From Punica granatum (lineage: Eukaryota; Streptophyta; Magnoliopsida; Myrtales; Lythraceae): a DNA stretch of 64,000 bases. Both the position numbers and the translations under genes were made by a program. The stretch lies in NCBI RefSeq assembly GCF_007655135.1, contig NC_045130.1, positions 37,444,605 to 37,508,604 of the forward strand. Direction: 5' to 3'. How positions within the stretch are numbered: position 1 is the stretch's first letter; each line of letters starts with the position of its first letter. This document shows positions 22,901-35,200 of the stretch, in pieces. The notes under the pieces were generated by a model, which ran no database searches, had not been told where the DNA came from, and saw nothing but the letters and a program-made list of their open reading frames with translations.

Positions 22901-24122
22901 GAAGTGATTTTTTATATAAACATGTGTTCGGTGGTAAATATGTAAATAGCTCGTTAAGTGAGAAAAGCAATAGGCCGATTAGAGAGAAAAGTCAAATTTT
23001 GATATAAACATGTGTTCGACTTCTAGATTGGAGATAGACTGAAATCTCTATAAGAAGAATTGAAATTTAGGATATATATTATATATATCCAATACATCCA
23101 ATACATATAGACATATCATTGTCAACTTTCTATCCGGAAGAAAATGTGATTGATGGTAAACCTTTTGATCATCATTTCTATGTTGTCTACAAGTTAAAAG
23201 AAACCTATGACACATCGTTTTCATCTTAGTGAATCAATTGGGATGTCGAATTATGTATTGCTATTGTTTGGTAAGCATCAATTATTTAATATTGATAATT
23301 ATACAGAAGCAAACGAACATTATCCCAGCATCCGTATGTAGTCAATATTTAGATAATTGATTTTTTGCGAAATATAGTAGTGAGAAAAGCAATAGGCCAA
23401 TATGAGAGAGAAAAGAGAATGAGAGAAAAGTGAAATTTTAAGATAAAAATGTGGGAATGTATAGTTAGAGGATATAGATTTCACCCTCTATTTCTCTCTC
23501 GTGAAATAGTTAAAAAATTTATAAAAATATTCATAAAGGATAATTTTGAAAAAAGAATGTTAGATAATAATTTTCCTTCTCCTTTTGAAATAATTATATA
23601 TATTACACATCATCTTATGTCATATATAGGATCAAATAGCTAGCTAGGAAATAGCCAAATATTCAAAAACAAATAACATTTTATAATAACAACTCGCCTT
23701 TATCATGTAGGTCAAAATTCAAAGAACCACTCCCCAAGAATTACTTTTGCAACCTCGTGACGACCACCTGCTGCCTCACCACGGCTGGCGAGCTGGCAGA
23801 ACTGCCGATCTCATACACAGTGAAGCACATCCGAAAGGCATGTGGGCTAGTGGACGGGGACTACGTATGGTCAAGGATGGACTACATCGACCTCTACAGG
23901 CCGTCGCTGACCTCAACGGGCATACCTGTGATTAGCTCATGGACCTGCCTGGCTTATGGGTGCAGCAACTTCGAGTGGGGTGACCCTACCCAATTTGGAT
24001 GCAGGGACCTGTCGAGGGCATTTTGCTTGCTCCAGCCCGAGGGCGGGAAGGGCATCGCTGTAACGTTGGCCCTCCCAGAGTCCGGCATGAACACCTTCCA
24101 GAAGTTGATTAATGAAGTGTAA
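19901..24122 (+). pseudogene. BAHD acyltransferase pseudogene (copy 3, full length but frameshifted)
   Basis: All three exons are present: 19,901-20,335, 21,913-22,354 and 23,711-24,122, with normal GT-AG sites matching the intact gene. Exon 1 has a two-base insertion near codon 14, a one-base loss in the LSSLDQ segment and a 16-base deletion after VPFMEAIA. Exon 2 keeps HSMVDG but loses one base in the VWQVRSKAL segment. Exon 3 is fully open (134 aa to its own stop) yet carries NFEWGD in place of DFGWGD. The frame therefore cannot be read through in genomic form. The exon 2 and 3 sequences are otherwise well conserved, so inactivation looks recent. Confidence 0.9.
23020..23382. repeat. Repeated block, copy 1 (inside intron 2 of BAHD copy 3)
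   Basis: Direct repeat of 24,757-25,141, sharing long blocks such as CTATAAGAAGAATTGAAATT, AGCAAACGAACATTATCCCA and GGAAGAAAATGTGATTGATG. The block is flanked by a short duplication, GTGAGAAAAGCAATAGGCC, at about 22,959 and again just after it at about 23,381. It is non-coding. Confidence 0.75.
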
Positions 24123-24756
24123 CTGCATATGCTCGATTAATTGTTTGCTCTCTTTTATTTTTCAGTGAACATTGTTTGCTCTCATTTTCTCTTTGGCAAT
24201 TTGTTCGTTGTAATTTGTTTAAGGAAATATTGCAAGTGTGTGCTATCTTTAGTATAATAAAGTCCAAAATCTCCTTCATTGCACTTTCAATTTTATGAAA
24301 TATCCATAATAAACATATTTCAATTTATAAAAATCATTAAATTTTAAATAGAAAAATAAATAAAGTAATTTACGATAATTGATTAATGGGGATCAGTAAA
24401 ACCTGTGCCTGTAAATTAATCTAGTGTGTGTGTATATATATATATATATTGTTAAGACCTAAAGAGATAGTGCTCAGAATCGAACGATTAAGGAAAAATA
24501 ATTGAGTTTATATGGGACTGAGTTCCACCATTTAACAATTCGAGTTATTTGGTCGGAGCTCAAGTCTGTGTCAACAACCACAAATTTGCCAAATCAAGAA
24601 AGCAGAAAAAAGAAGCCGGCCTTTTGGTCGGTTGTTAAGAATTAAGGCTGATGTTCAAGGGCAATGCACACGTAGGCAGGTGATAAAGGACCACATATTG
24701 CAATATCGATGCGGGTGTTGTGACCTAAAATGATAGTGCTCCGCACCACGCTTCAA
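24123..24756. other. 3' flank of BAHD copy 3
   Basis: This AT-rich sequence includes the presumed former 3' UTR and an (AT)n run (about 24,433-24,450). No gene is seen. Confidence 0.5.
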
Positions 24757-24802
24757 CTTCCAGGTTGGAGGTAGGCTGAAATCTCTATAAGAAGAATTGA
24801 AA

Positions 24803-24837
<35 letters not shown>

Positions 24838-25141
24838 ATATGTCCAATATATCATATACATATGGACAAATCATTGTCAACTTCCTGTCCGGAAGAAAAT
24901 GTGATTGATGGGAAACCTTTTGGTCATCATTTCTATGTTGTCTACAAGTTAAAAGAAACCTACGACACTTCCTTTTCATCTTAATGATCTCAATTGTGAT
25001 GTGGAATTATGTATTACTATCGTTTGATAAGCATAAACTAATAATTTAATATTGATAATTTTACAGAAGCAAACGAACATTATCCCAGCATCCGGATGCA
25101 ATCAATATTTAATAATTATTTTTTTGCTAAATATAGTAGTG
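24757..25141. repeat. Repeated block, copy 2 (downstream of BAHD copy 3)
   Basis: Counterpart of 23,020-23,382, slightly longer because of an expanded (AT)n tract at about 24,809-24,834. It has no coding potential. It may be a non-autonomous transposon or a segmental duplication. Confidence 0.75.
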
Positions 25142-25503
25142 GTTAGTTTCACTATGTATATTAATACATGTTTGAAGCTCTATTCTTAAATTTCAATTTC
25201 AATTTAAACAATGATAAAAGAATTGAAATCTCTTTTATTTATTTTGTAGTAAACATTTTGTAATCCCTTCTTGCGCAGCTTTCTATAGTGTAATGTCCCT
25301 TATCCATTTCAGGTCAGCATCTGGGATGGATGGTCTCAAATCCAATGATGTCAAAAGCATGTCGATTAGCTTTCCCTTTCTCCCTTGAAACTACATTTCT
25401 AACTTTTATTTTCTTTTTCAAATCAACCTATTCAAAGAATTAAAAATAAAAAACAAAAGTTTCGGCGCACGTTTGTGTAAAGAGTTTAGTGAAGAAAAGA
25501 ACC

Positions 25504-25534
<31 letters not shown>

Positions 25535-25794
25535 ATTTAACTCGGCATTCAAAAATATGCTCCCTGAATCATCTTCCTAAAATCTTTGTGTAGGTTTTTT
25601 TCACAGAAGCAAATAACTTCGGTTACAGCACGTCGGGATCGAGTGATATGACTACAATTCTTCTGCTGCAATTAAGATAAAACGCAATTGAATGGCAAAA
25701 GGAATCACATTCAAAATTGTTTACATGTACTAATATTGCACATTTGCCAATCATTTTTCGGCTGTGCAAACATTAATTCTTTATTGCAGAAGAA

Positions 25795-25833
25795 GACTGA
25801 GGATCTGAAAGGTTGCGATCCACGCTCACCGCA
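25795..25833 (+). pseudogene. Truncated tRNA-Phe pseudogene
   Basis: The 3' half of the tRNA-Phe at 17,017-17,089 reappears here on the opposite strand, from the anticodon stem (ACTGAGGATCTGA) through the T arm to CACGCTCACCGCA. The GTCGCGTGTTC part is reduced to GTTGC, so the T arm cannot fold. The flank up to about 25,940 (CCCATCAATTCTTCCAGGCC) also matches the tRNA 3' flank, so a larger segment was copied in inverted orientation. Confidence 0.8.
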
Positions 25834-25940
25834 TTTATTTATTTATTTATTTGTTTTTCCTTTTCATTTCCCATCAATTCTTCCAGGCCTCAACTCTTCG
25901 GGATCTCTCCCTCGGTCCATTCCCAGGCCCGGCCCATGAA

Positions 25941-28605
25941 ATTGTTGTACCGAACTTAAGCTTTGCCAATATATCGCGTAACTAGATAGTGGGCTTTTAC
26001 CCAACAAATGTTTTGGATCTTTAATTCCAAATCAAAATCTGAGCCCCAATTACTAAAAGCCCTTTTTCCAATGCGGAAACAACGATGTCGGTTCTCGGTT
26101 GCCCGTCTCCTCCGACCGACAAGGGTCGCCATCGCTCTATGCAATTTCATGTCGTGTCAGGTCGTGTTCATGTTGAGAACTCCTGCCCCGGGGTTTTAAT
26201 TGCTCCACCAACTCCTCATACTGATTGGAGGATATATGTTATCATCAGAATGAATCCGGTAGAAAGAAGAATTGATCTTAATCTTCCGTGTTAGGAAGTT
26301 CAAATCGTCTCGTGACATGTATGCGCTTGCTGACGGACCTACTCGGCCGGTCGGTGATAGCCACCTGTCAGTCTCCCAAACTCGGTGGCGTTCTCCCCCA
26401 GCTTACGTGTGAAAGCATAAATTAGTTTTAGTAATATCAGATATTCGATATATATTTGCTGGATTGCGAAGGAAACGCACCAATCCGACCCCTCATCACT
26501 AACAATAATGACTTTTGGTCCCATCACTTCTTTGATTTAATTAGTTGTTGCCACGTCATTTGTATTACAATAATCGCATGTACTTCCTATATGCTTAGAA
26601 ATTACTAGTCCTCAACTTCTCATGTGTTTATGTAACTGTTCGGTATCGTGTAAATATGTACGGATGAAACTTGTGTGCGATCAATATTCGTTATTGTGTA
26701 AATATGTTCCGTGAATTCCCGGCGACGCACGGAGGGAACAATCACGCCAAAAGCACTCCGGTGGTTCTAAGAGATTTCGAATCCAAAATCGGATGGATAC
26801 TTGAGCTCTTTCTTAACCACTAGGTCAAACTCCTTGGAGTAGTGTGTGATCAGTATTCATAGTCGAACGAGTCATACAACTGGCGAGAAAACAAGTTTTG
26901 TCTAATTCGCCTATTCTATGCTGAATATCAGAAGGTTTTGCCGGTGATTTGGTCCTCTTCATGTTATTGAGGTACACCACCGTGAAAGTGACTCCAAATA
27001 CTATTCCTCCCTCTTGTCCGTTCCTTTTTTTCTTTTATTTCGAGTTATGATGGAGATTTATGAGCTTAATAAGGAAAATAGAAAAAAAAAAATTTAAGGA
27101 ATATATCAAGTTTTTGTTGGCAGATTGAATTTCTAATCCGGATTCACTAAATTCTAATTAAATAAAAGTTTGTCTTACATCCATTTCTATCTTCTGTCTG
27201 CTTCATTTCTCGATTACTCTCATGCATGAGGGTCGTGGACAAGACGATGAATGCATCAATTCTTCCCACGTGATTAAGTCATCGAACATAATATTGTTCC
27301 TCCCACTGGAGTGTCGGTGGCAGACACATCCATCCTTTAGAATTGCTTAATATTGAAATCACTCGGAAAACAATGATTTTATTTATTTATTGCTGAAAGG
27401 AAAACAATGAATTGAATAAATAGAAATTAGGTGAAAAAGGAGAAATAATTTGGCAAAGAAGACGTTCATTACGAGAGAGGAAAATCTTGGCCATCATTGA
27501 GTGACGTTGCTGTGAGTAAAAGCCAAGTCCATATATACTTCTCACATTATGATCTTTGATGTCTTAACGTAAATTCAGACCAACTCATCGTGAGCTCAAA
27601 GTGTCTAATCAACGCTCCGACGATGCTGCGCTCAACGCTCTGGTGATGTTTCAGTTGCCTTGAAACACAAGGAAAGGCGAGTCAAGGGGTTAGAAGGTTT
27701 GGATCGGCCTTCCCATGCCTAAGTTAGAGAGAGTCTGGTCGACCAGTCCCACTTTGAGTTTTCTACTCGATTTTATGCAAGTTGGGAGTTCCAATTTGTT
27801 CTAACAAGTGGAATGATTAAGTAATTAGATGGTATTTAGAGTGGTCATTTCTTGGTGATTTTGAGTAGTAGTGTCCACACATCAAGCTTCCATGAAGATC
27901 TCTTTTTGTTCTTAGATTAATGATACTTTGTACGCCGAGCGTGCATCCTTGAGCATGACTACAAAGATATTCATTCGATATGGGAAAGCTTGTGTCATAT
28001 TCTGGCCTGACAAATAAGAGATTTCAAATTCGATTATCATAGTGAGATTATTCGTATCAATTTATTAACTATTAAAATTTGTATTTCATTATATTAAACT
28101 ATCTTAATATTAAAAATAATATTAATAAATATATACATTTATTCAACTTTGAACGCATCCAATGAGAATCAACGCCTATTCAACTTTTAACCCATTCCAA
28201 ATATCACTAGGCATTGGGTTTTGAATAATGTCGTAAAGTTTGAGACGTAAGCATGCAACATACAGACTGAGGAAATACGAGATAAACGAAAAAGGTTCGG
28301 GAGCTGAATAAGTGGAAGGCTAGCTTGGGTCGATCAATCTGCTCGATCAAACTGGCTATCTATTAAATCAAATCTGTTTTTGTTGGCGAGAACACGGTGA
28401 TTACCAAAGGTGAAAGCTTTTTTCGATTATAAAAGTGACTCATGGACACCCAAGTTCGAGCCCGATTGACCCATAATAAAACTCTAATAATCATAAAAAT
28501 TTTCTAATTTACGAAGACTCAAATTTCAAAGACTTTATCTAAAAGTTACATGTACCGAGCCGCATGAAACAATTCACGCTGGTCTCTTTATCAAGTATTT
28601 ATTTA
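25941..28605. other. Spacer without recognised genes
   Basis: This is mixed AT-rich and moderately GC DNA. Open frames near 25,956-26,294 overlap each other on both strands, have no recognisable motif and look like chance frames. Nothing else could be supported. Confidence 0.4.
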
Positions 28606-28868
28606 TGTGGGTCTTATTTGGCAAATGAATAATTTTTTTAACTCTATTACACTTTAACTCCACTAATGTTCAATTTTACAACACAATTATTATTTTTTCA
28701 TTTCTTTAATTTTTTTATCTTAATTGTCATTTAATTCAATCTTAATATTAAATCCTCTCAACTATCTATTACTTTTTTTTCACTTTTTCTTATAATTCAA
28801 CAATAAAATAATTATAATTTTAAATAAATATAATTATTTATTGTAAGAATGGAGTAGTAAACAAAGCC
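28606..28868. mobile_element. AT-rich MITE, family copy B (inverted)
   Basis: The reverse complement aligns with copies at 18,368-18,615 and 57,080-57,395, for example ATTGTTGAATTATAAGAAAA and AGTTGAGAGGATTTAATATT. The outer ends, AGGCTTTGTTTACT and its opposite GGTCTTATTTGGCA, look like diverged terminal inverted repeats. It lies about 250 bp upstream of the SAM synthetase promoter. Confidence 0.6.
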
Positions 28869-29132
28869 TAACTTCTCTCAAATAATTTGACAGCAGCCAT
28901 GCAAAAAAGGCTCCCCACTTGTCAGGACAAGTGACATCAACCCCGCCTTTACCAACTCCTCCCACCAACCTGTTCCCCGCTCACCCTCAGATTCCACCAT
29001 CCAACGGCTGTTATCCGTCTCGAGATGAAAGCCAGCCGTTCGATCCAAAAGATTCCCCTCTAAGCTCCAAGAAGATTGGACCCCGCCACTCTACCAGGTA
29101 CCCCGGTGGCAATGGCAGACCTTTAGTCGGGC

Positions 29133-29139
29133 CTATAAG
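29133..29139 (+). promoter_or_regulatory. TATA box of SAM synthetase
   Basis: CTATAAG lies in a GC-rich stretch that leads into a CT/GA-rich leader. A likely 5'-UTR intron runs 29,261-29,981 (GTGATC...TCTGCAG), ending ten bases before the ATG. A leader intron at this place is common in plant SAM synthetase genes. Confidence 0.5.
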
Positions 29140-29991
29140 AAGGAGGGGGAGCTCCGGGCCTTTGAGGTCGTGCCCCGGTCGTCGTCCCAAGTTGGGTTGT
29201 CGTCTTCTTCCTCAGACACACTGATCAGAGGACCAACACCGAGACCGAGACCAACCTGAGGTGATCTACGAAACGTTTCTCCGTTGCGCTCTTGGTTTCT
29301 CGCAGTGTTGGGTTGTTTGTTTCATGTCAGTGGTTTCTTCTGGGGTTCATCTTCTGCTCTTTCTTGGTTTTAGGATCTTATATGACACTTGAAAGATCTG
29401 AGCTTTGAGTGTCACAGCAGCTTTAGTCCTGTGTTTAATGTTTTTTGCCCTTCCATTGTCCATTTCGAAGCATGTGCAGCGGAACGGGATGGTGAGGGCT
29501 ATCCCATAACTTTGTCGGAAACGGCATTGGTAGATCCATTCGACAAGCTGATGTCTCGATCCATTTGTGAGAATAATGGTCGAGATAGCCTGCATATGAC
29601 CACGGACTGTTATGTCCTGCTTTTGTTGATTTAAGTTCATTACTAGTATTCCATTTCTAGATTACCTCGTTGTTGCATGTGATGCTGATGCACTTCTCAG
29701 TGCTCTTGGGAATATTGTGCCGACACTTTTATCGCCGGGATTTTTGTTTCGGGAGAAGTTAGACTTTTGGAGGAAGCATAGAGATATTTATGCTGAGCCT
29801 AAATTCGATTCTGTTCTTTTCTATCTGGCTTGCTTTATTCGTTCCAAAGGCATATGGGCGCGTGCTCACTTATTCTACTGTTCTAATTCCTAATAAATGT
29901 TGGTGGATTCTTCTTTTCTCGGCACTGGTAATTGTGCGGCAGCATATATAGTAATCTCTGGGCGGACATTCGTATCTGCAGATTGAACACA

Positions 29992-31272
29992 ATGGAGACC
30001 TTCCTATTCACTTCCGAGTCCGTGAACGAGGGCCACCCCGACAAGCTCTGCGACCAAATCTCAGATGCGGTCCTCGATGCCTGCCTCGCTCAGGACCCTG
30101 ACAGCAAGGTTGCGTGCGAGACCTGTACTAAGACCAACATGGTCATGGTGTTTGGGGAGATCACCACCAAGGCCAACGCAGACTATGAGAAGATTGTTCG
30201 CGACACGTGCCGTGAGATCGGGTTTGTGTCTGATGATGTGGGCCTCGATGCCGACAAGTGCAAGGTCCTCGTCAACATCGAGCAGCAGAGCCCTGACATT
30301 GCACAGGGTGTCCATGGCCACCTCACCAAGCGGCCGGAGGAGATAGGTGCTGGCGATCAGGGCCACATGTTTGGGTAATTGTTTGATAAGAATTATGTTC
30401 AGTAATCAGTATGTTCCATTCGATAGCTTAAACTATTGAAACAGTCGGTAAATGATGCTGGAAACTTTTGCAGGTATGCAACTGATGAGACCCCTGAGTT
30501 GATGCCTCTGAGCCACGTGCTGGCGACTAAGCTCGGGGCCCGCCTCACTGAGGTCAGGAAGAGCGGGACGTGCCCTTGGCTCAGACCCGATGGGAAGACC
30601 CAGGTCACCGTGGAGTATTATAATGATAATGGGGCCATGGTCCCTGTCCGGGTGCACACTGTACTCATCTCAACCCAACACGATGAGACTGTCACGAACG
30701 ATGAGATTGCTGCTGATCTCAAGGAACACGTGATCAAGCCCGTCATCCCCGAGAAGTACTTGGATGAGAAGACCATCTTCCACCTCAACCCGTCAGGCCG
30801 GTTCGTTATTGGGGGACCCCATGGCGATGCAGGTCTCACTGGCCGTAAGATCATTATTGACACTTATGGTGGATGGGGAGCCCACGGAGGCGGGGCATTC
30901 TCCGGTAAGGACCCAACTAAAGTCGACCGAAGTGGGGCCTACATAGTCAGGCAGGCCGCCAAGAGTATTGTCGCGAGTGGGCTTGCCCGGAGGTGCATCG
31001 TGCAGGTCTCCTATGCCATTGGAGTGCCCGAGCCTCTGTCTGTATTCGTGGACACTTACGGGACCGGGAAGATTCCTGACAAGGAAATCCTCAAGATTGT
31101 CATGGAGAACTTCGACTTCAGGCCGGGAATGATCGCTATAAACCTTGATCTCAAGAGAGGCGGGAACAGCAGGTTCCTCAAAACTGCTGCTTACGGGCAT
31201 TTCGGAAGGGACGACCCGGACTTCACCTGGGAGGTCGTGAAGCCGCTCAAGTCAGACAAGCCTCAAGCTTAA
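29992..31272 (+). CDS. SAMS: S-adenosylmethionine synthetase (methionine adenosyltransferase)
   Basis: There are two coding exons, 29,992-30,374 and 30,474-31,272, with a 99-bp intron. The junction splits the Gly128 codon within MFG|YATDE. The product is 393 aa, the usual plant length. It makes S-adenosylmethionine from methionine and ATP, mainly in the cytosol as a dimer or tetramer, supplying methylation, ethylene and polyamine synthesis. The visible signatures are the ATP-binding [12 protein letters not shown] (14-25), the family motif [15 protein letters not shown] (119-133) and the glycine-rich [16 protein letters not shown] (266-281). All are intact. The coding GC content is higher than in the neighbouring spacers, consistent with a highly expressed gene. 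It is convergent with the SPL gene downstream. Confidence 0.98.
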
Positions 31273-32228
31273 CAGACGAAAGAGCCCCGAGTAATCAGTC
31301 CCGTGCTCTCTGCTGTTCGATTGGATGCTTGCTTTACTAAAGTAGCGGACGGATAATCTACTCGCTTTGCTTGCAGCTGAAGCCAGTCCTATCCGAATGA
31401 TCGTCTCATACATACGCAATACGTCGTGCCCTGTGCTGTTTTATGTTTCGTTCTTTTACCTTTTCCATATCAAATGTTTGATGTTGTCCTGCTCCCAATA
31501 TAAGGGCATTCTGGTATGTGATGGGAATTTTCCATAAATCAATGATATCAAATTCGATCGCTTATATTATGAAGATATTCTAATAGCCGAAGATTTGATG
31601 AATCGGGTTTCTTTCTGTAATAACCAATTGAAGCCATCCGCTGCCGGTGCGGAGTACCTGCAACTCCCAGTTGCTGCCAAAAAGCACGGTGCGAATTGTC
31701 GGTCCCCTGAGATTATCTCACATAGCTTGAGTATTTGTAACTGGGATGGCCAAAGACAAACCACACTTTCGACGATCCAAACTCTCCTGCCACAAAGATG
31801 AGATGACTTCATGTATGTGCCGTTGGCTGGTGGTTTTGTTATTAATGAGACTCGGAATTCTACCCGATCAAATGGAATTCTATACGAACGTAAGAAGCCG
31901 GCTATCACCAAAGGTATCATTCTATCTCGTGAAATGGCATAAATATACGAGACAAATGCCCAGCTCAACTCGAGAGAGTATAAAGAAGAAGAGCGCAACC
32001 CGGCGAACAGTTAAATAGGGATTAAGTCCCTAATATAAGAGAGTCCGTCAATCATACAAAACACCAGACACTACAAATCTCTTCCATTTTACAGTATTTG
32101 TAAGTAGGGTGGTTGCTGCAACTTCTGCATTTAAATACAAACACCTATTATGATCACCAATCTCTTTATTTATACTATCCATTAAAACAGTGGATGGATG
32201 CTAGTTACGGTTTCACAGCCGGTTTCTT
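31273..32228. other. Convergent 3' region between SAM synthetase and SPL
   Basis: It holds the 3' UTRs of the two convergent genes. The open frames seen here (for example 31,567-31,998 on the minus strand) overlap each other in several frames and lack motifs. No other feature is seen. Confidence 0.5.
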
Positions 32229-35200
32229 TTAACTGGCTCCGTACTCCAGCAATTCCCACCTGAAGGGCCGGAACACGTAAAGCACCTCCGGGGAACTCTT
32301 GAACAGGAGAGCCACGCACACGCAGACTGCAGCAATCGCCACCATCGATAGCATCGCAGGCCTGTACAGGAGCGACCTGCCCCCGATCCCGTAGGCAAGC
32401 TTCTGGCCGCACATCCTGCAGCTGTTCCTGTGCCCTGGCTTCCAGCTCGACTCAATCTTCCCTATCTCGAAGCTGCTCGTGGTGGTGGTGTCTTTACTAT
32501 GGCTCTGCTGGGCATTGCTTGAGTCGGGGATGTCGAGAACCACATGGGAAGCCTGTGGTGGCAGCGCCCTTCTGTTGAGTTTCCGCTGGACGAGGTGGAT
32601 GTATGAGTAGTGGCCACGGAGACGCGCATAGTCCTCGGGGGTGGACCCGGTACTATCGCGAGCATTCTTCCACGCCTCGACCCCGACCTGAAGGAGAGAT
32701 GCCCATTAGAACAGAGTGTAAATTGGTGATACAGCTAATGTTAATCAATGGGCTCAAAACTTCCTAAATACATAGACAAGAAATTAAGTACACTACCAAA
32801 CGTTCAGAATCTGCTTTTAGGGAAAGAAAATAAATAAAAAGTGAGACTCACCATTCCAGGATCATCGGTCAAAGCATCAAGTACATCTTCTGAACCATCT
32901 TTACCAGCTGCAATATGGAGAGGGGTCAGACCAGCGGGGCCCACAGCATCAGGTCTGAAGAGGAAAATCTGGCATTTCCCATCACTTAGCAGCCTCAGCT
33001 CAGATGCAACATTGTCCGAAACCCACTGAGGAATGTATCTCAGGAGGAGCTCCACTAGAGGCTTACAGTTTCTCCTTACAGCTCTGTGGACAAGACCCAT
33101 CTCTAGCACAGCAAGATACAATTTAGGGTGCTCTCCTGCTCCAACAATTCCATCGAATAGAATGTCTAATAGTTTCTTTACTACAGCGCACCAATCGTGG
33201 TCCATCGAGAACTCCACGAGCCACCTGAACCTTCTGAAAGAAAAGAGTTCTGTATTTGGATCCAACTGGCCGAGTCTAGATCTCAATCCACTTCTGTGAA
33301 GGATCCAACCCATTTCATTTATGAACTCCAGGACCTGATCTTTGGCCTGAATTTCTGTGGTTCCCTCAATATCTGAATCGGTTCCGATCAACTCTAGTGC
33401 ACCTTCTAGTGTACGGATCTCTGAACAAACATCAGCTTCTGCGACTATGAAAGGAAAGAAGCTTCCAGGGAGACCACGATCTTCAATCTGGAAAAAAGTT
33501 TCAGTAGATGAACATCAACTCAAATGTAATGAGGATGCTATTCAATAAAGCCTAAATAAAATTTGATTGCAAATGACACAAAATTCTTAAATAAACATAT
33601 AAACAGCAGTACCTCAATAAACCCTCTTCCAGTTACTGCCGGGATAGAGCAGGAAAATTTGACAGACCGGAGCTCATCATGTTCTGAAATATTGTCTTCA
33701 TCTAACAAGTCTTGAGTTGCTTCTTGAAGCAGATACTTTCCTTCCAATGCACAGAGAAGTCTGAATACAAGAAAATTGGTGACAAATTTTCTATAATGTC
33801 TTGACAGGTACATAAAGACAGTGAAAGAGGTACCTTGATGAAGGATTGCATAGGTTAAATCCCTTGACGAGAAACTGGGTTTTCTCAGAAGCAGATACAG
33901 CAATGGGCCTGACACTAACAATATTACTGTGGTTGATGCTTCTGGATGGCAATAATGTGTCTAGAACAAGCTGACCTGCATCACGAATTTTAATATCAGA
34001 ATGTATCTTCTGCTTTGGGAAGGATCCCCAAATATTCATTATTGAATGTAAGCAATTGGACATCAAAGAGTAGAATGACAAATCACCATTGTAAATGAAA
34101 GCCATTTGGTGCTGCACTCTTATGTACATCCACCCAGTCTTCCAGAAACTGTCCTCTGAGACATCGATAAGCCTACTCAGACTAGAACCCAGATCATCAG
34201 ACAACTGCATGCAAGAGCAAAAGAGAAACATCAGTTTGAGGGTCCCAGAAGAGGGAAGAGAAGCAATGAAACAGATATTTGAGCAGATCTAGAATTACGG
34301 AATCGCTTTCAAGGCTCTAGTAACAAAGAGCTCACCTCTTCCCAGGCATCCTCACACTGACGAAGATATATTGTGAGAATAACGCATCCAGGTCTAATGT
34401 AGCTCTCAATGTCCGTAGGACTGTGAGATAACCAGTCAAAGATCTGCATGCAAATAGTTATGGACATATTCCTTTAAATATAGGGTACAGTAAGATCAAT
34501 TTCAAGGCTTGTGTCATACCTGTGCCCGTACAAGAAGAGGAAAGTCATTTGGTTCTTTTCCAAATAATTTGAAGACAATCCTGTCAGTACGGCTCTGCAA
34601 GACAAGAAGGAACATGAAGTTACCAGATGAAGAAAAAGTAAGTTAAAAAAGCCTTCAGATAGACACCATAAGCCTATTATCATGTGGCCATTGGCTAGTG
34701 TAAGGACATGGTATTACTGACAGCAAAGCCTAGGTAAGGCATCCACATATAGAGGAAGACATCCTAATTAAAGATGCACCAGTCGTTAACTGTTTCTTCA
34801 GCTACAGAAACTTTCACAACAGAGAGAAATTCTTTTCTGAGAAAACAAATTGCAATAAAGAGGGCTAAGTGGACAAAATATCGCGGGGAAAAAAGACTAA
34901 TATGAAAAATATAAATGAGTGAACTTTCACCTAGTAAACCCAAAGTGATAACCGCATATGAATGAAAACAATCTTTCCCCGAAAATTGAGAAATCCAAAA
35001 CCCTCAATCCAGAAGTACCTGAGTGTCTCCACTTGAACTAGAAGGTGACAGTGCAGATGCTGAATCTGAAGTTCCACTTGTCTGAGGTGGGCTTGACTGA
35101 TGAGATTCCTGTTGCATCCATGAAGGGCAGTCAAGAGAATCGGTCCTTGGATTTGCAGGGACAGGTGATCTCTCCAAGTCCTCTAAGCCATCATCTGAGT

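Noticed and set aside
25956..26294. Overlapping 63-69-codon frames on both strands
   Set aside because: No motif, no splice-consistent extension and no homology to neighbouring genes.
29389..29640. Open frames on both strands upstream of SAM synthetase
   Set aside because: They fall inside the inferred 5'-UTR intron and lack any known domain.
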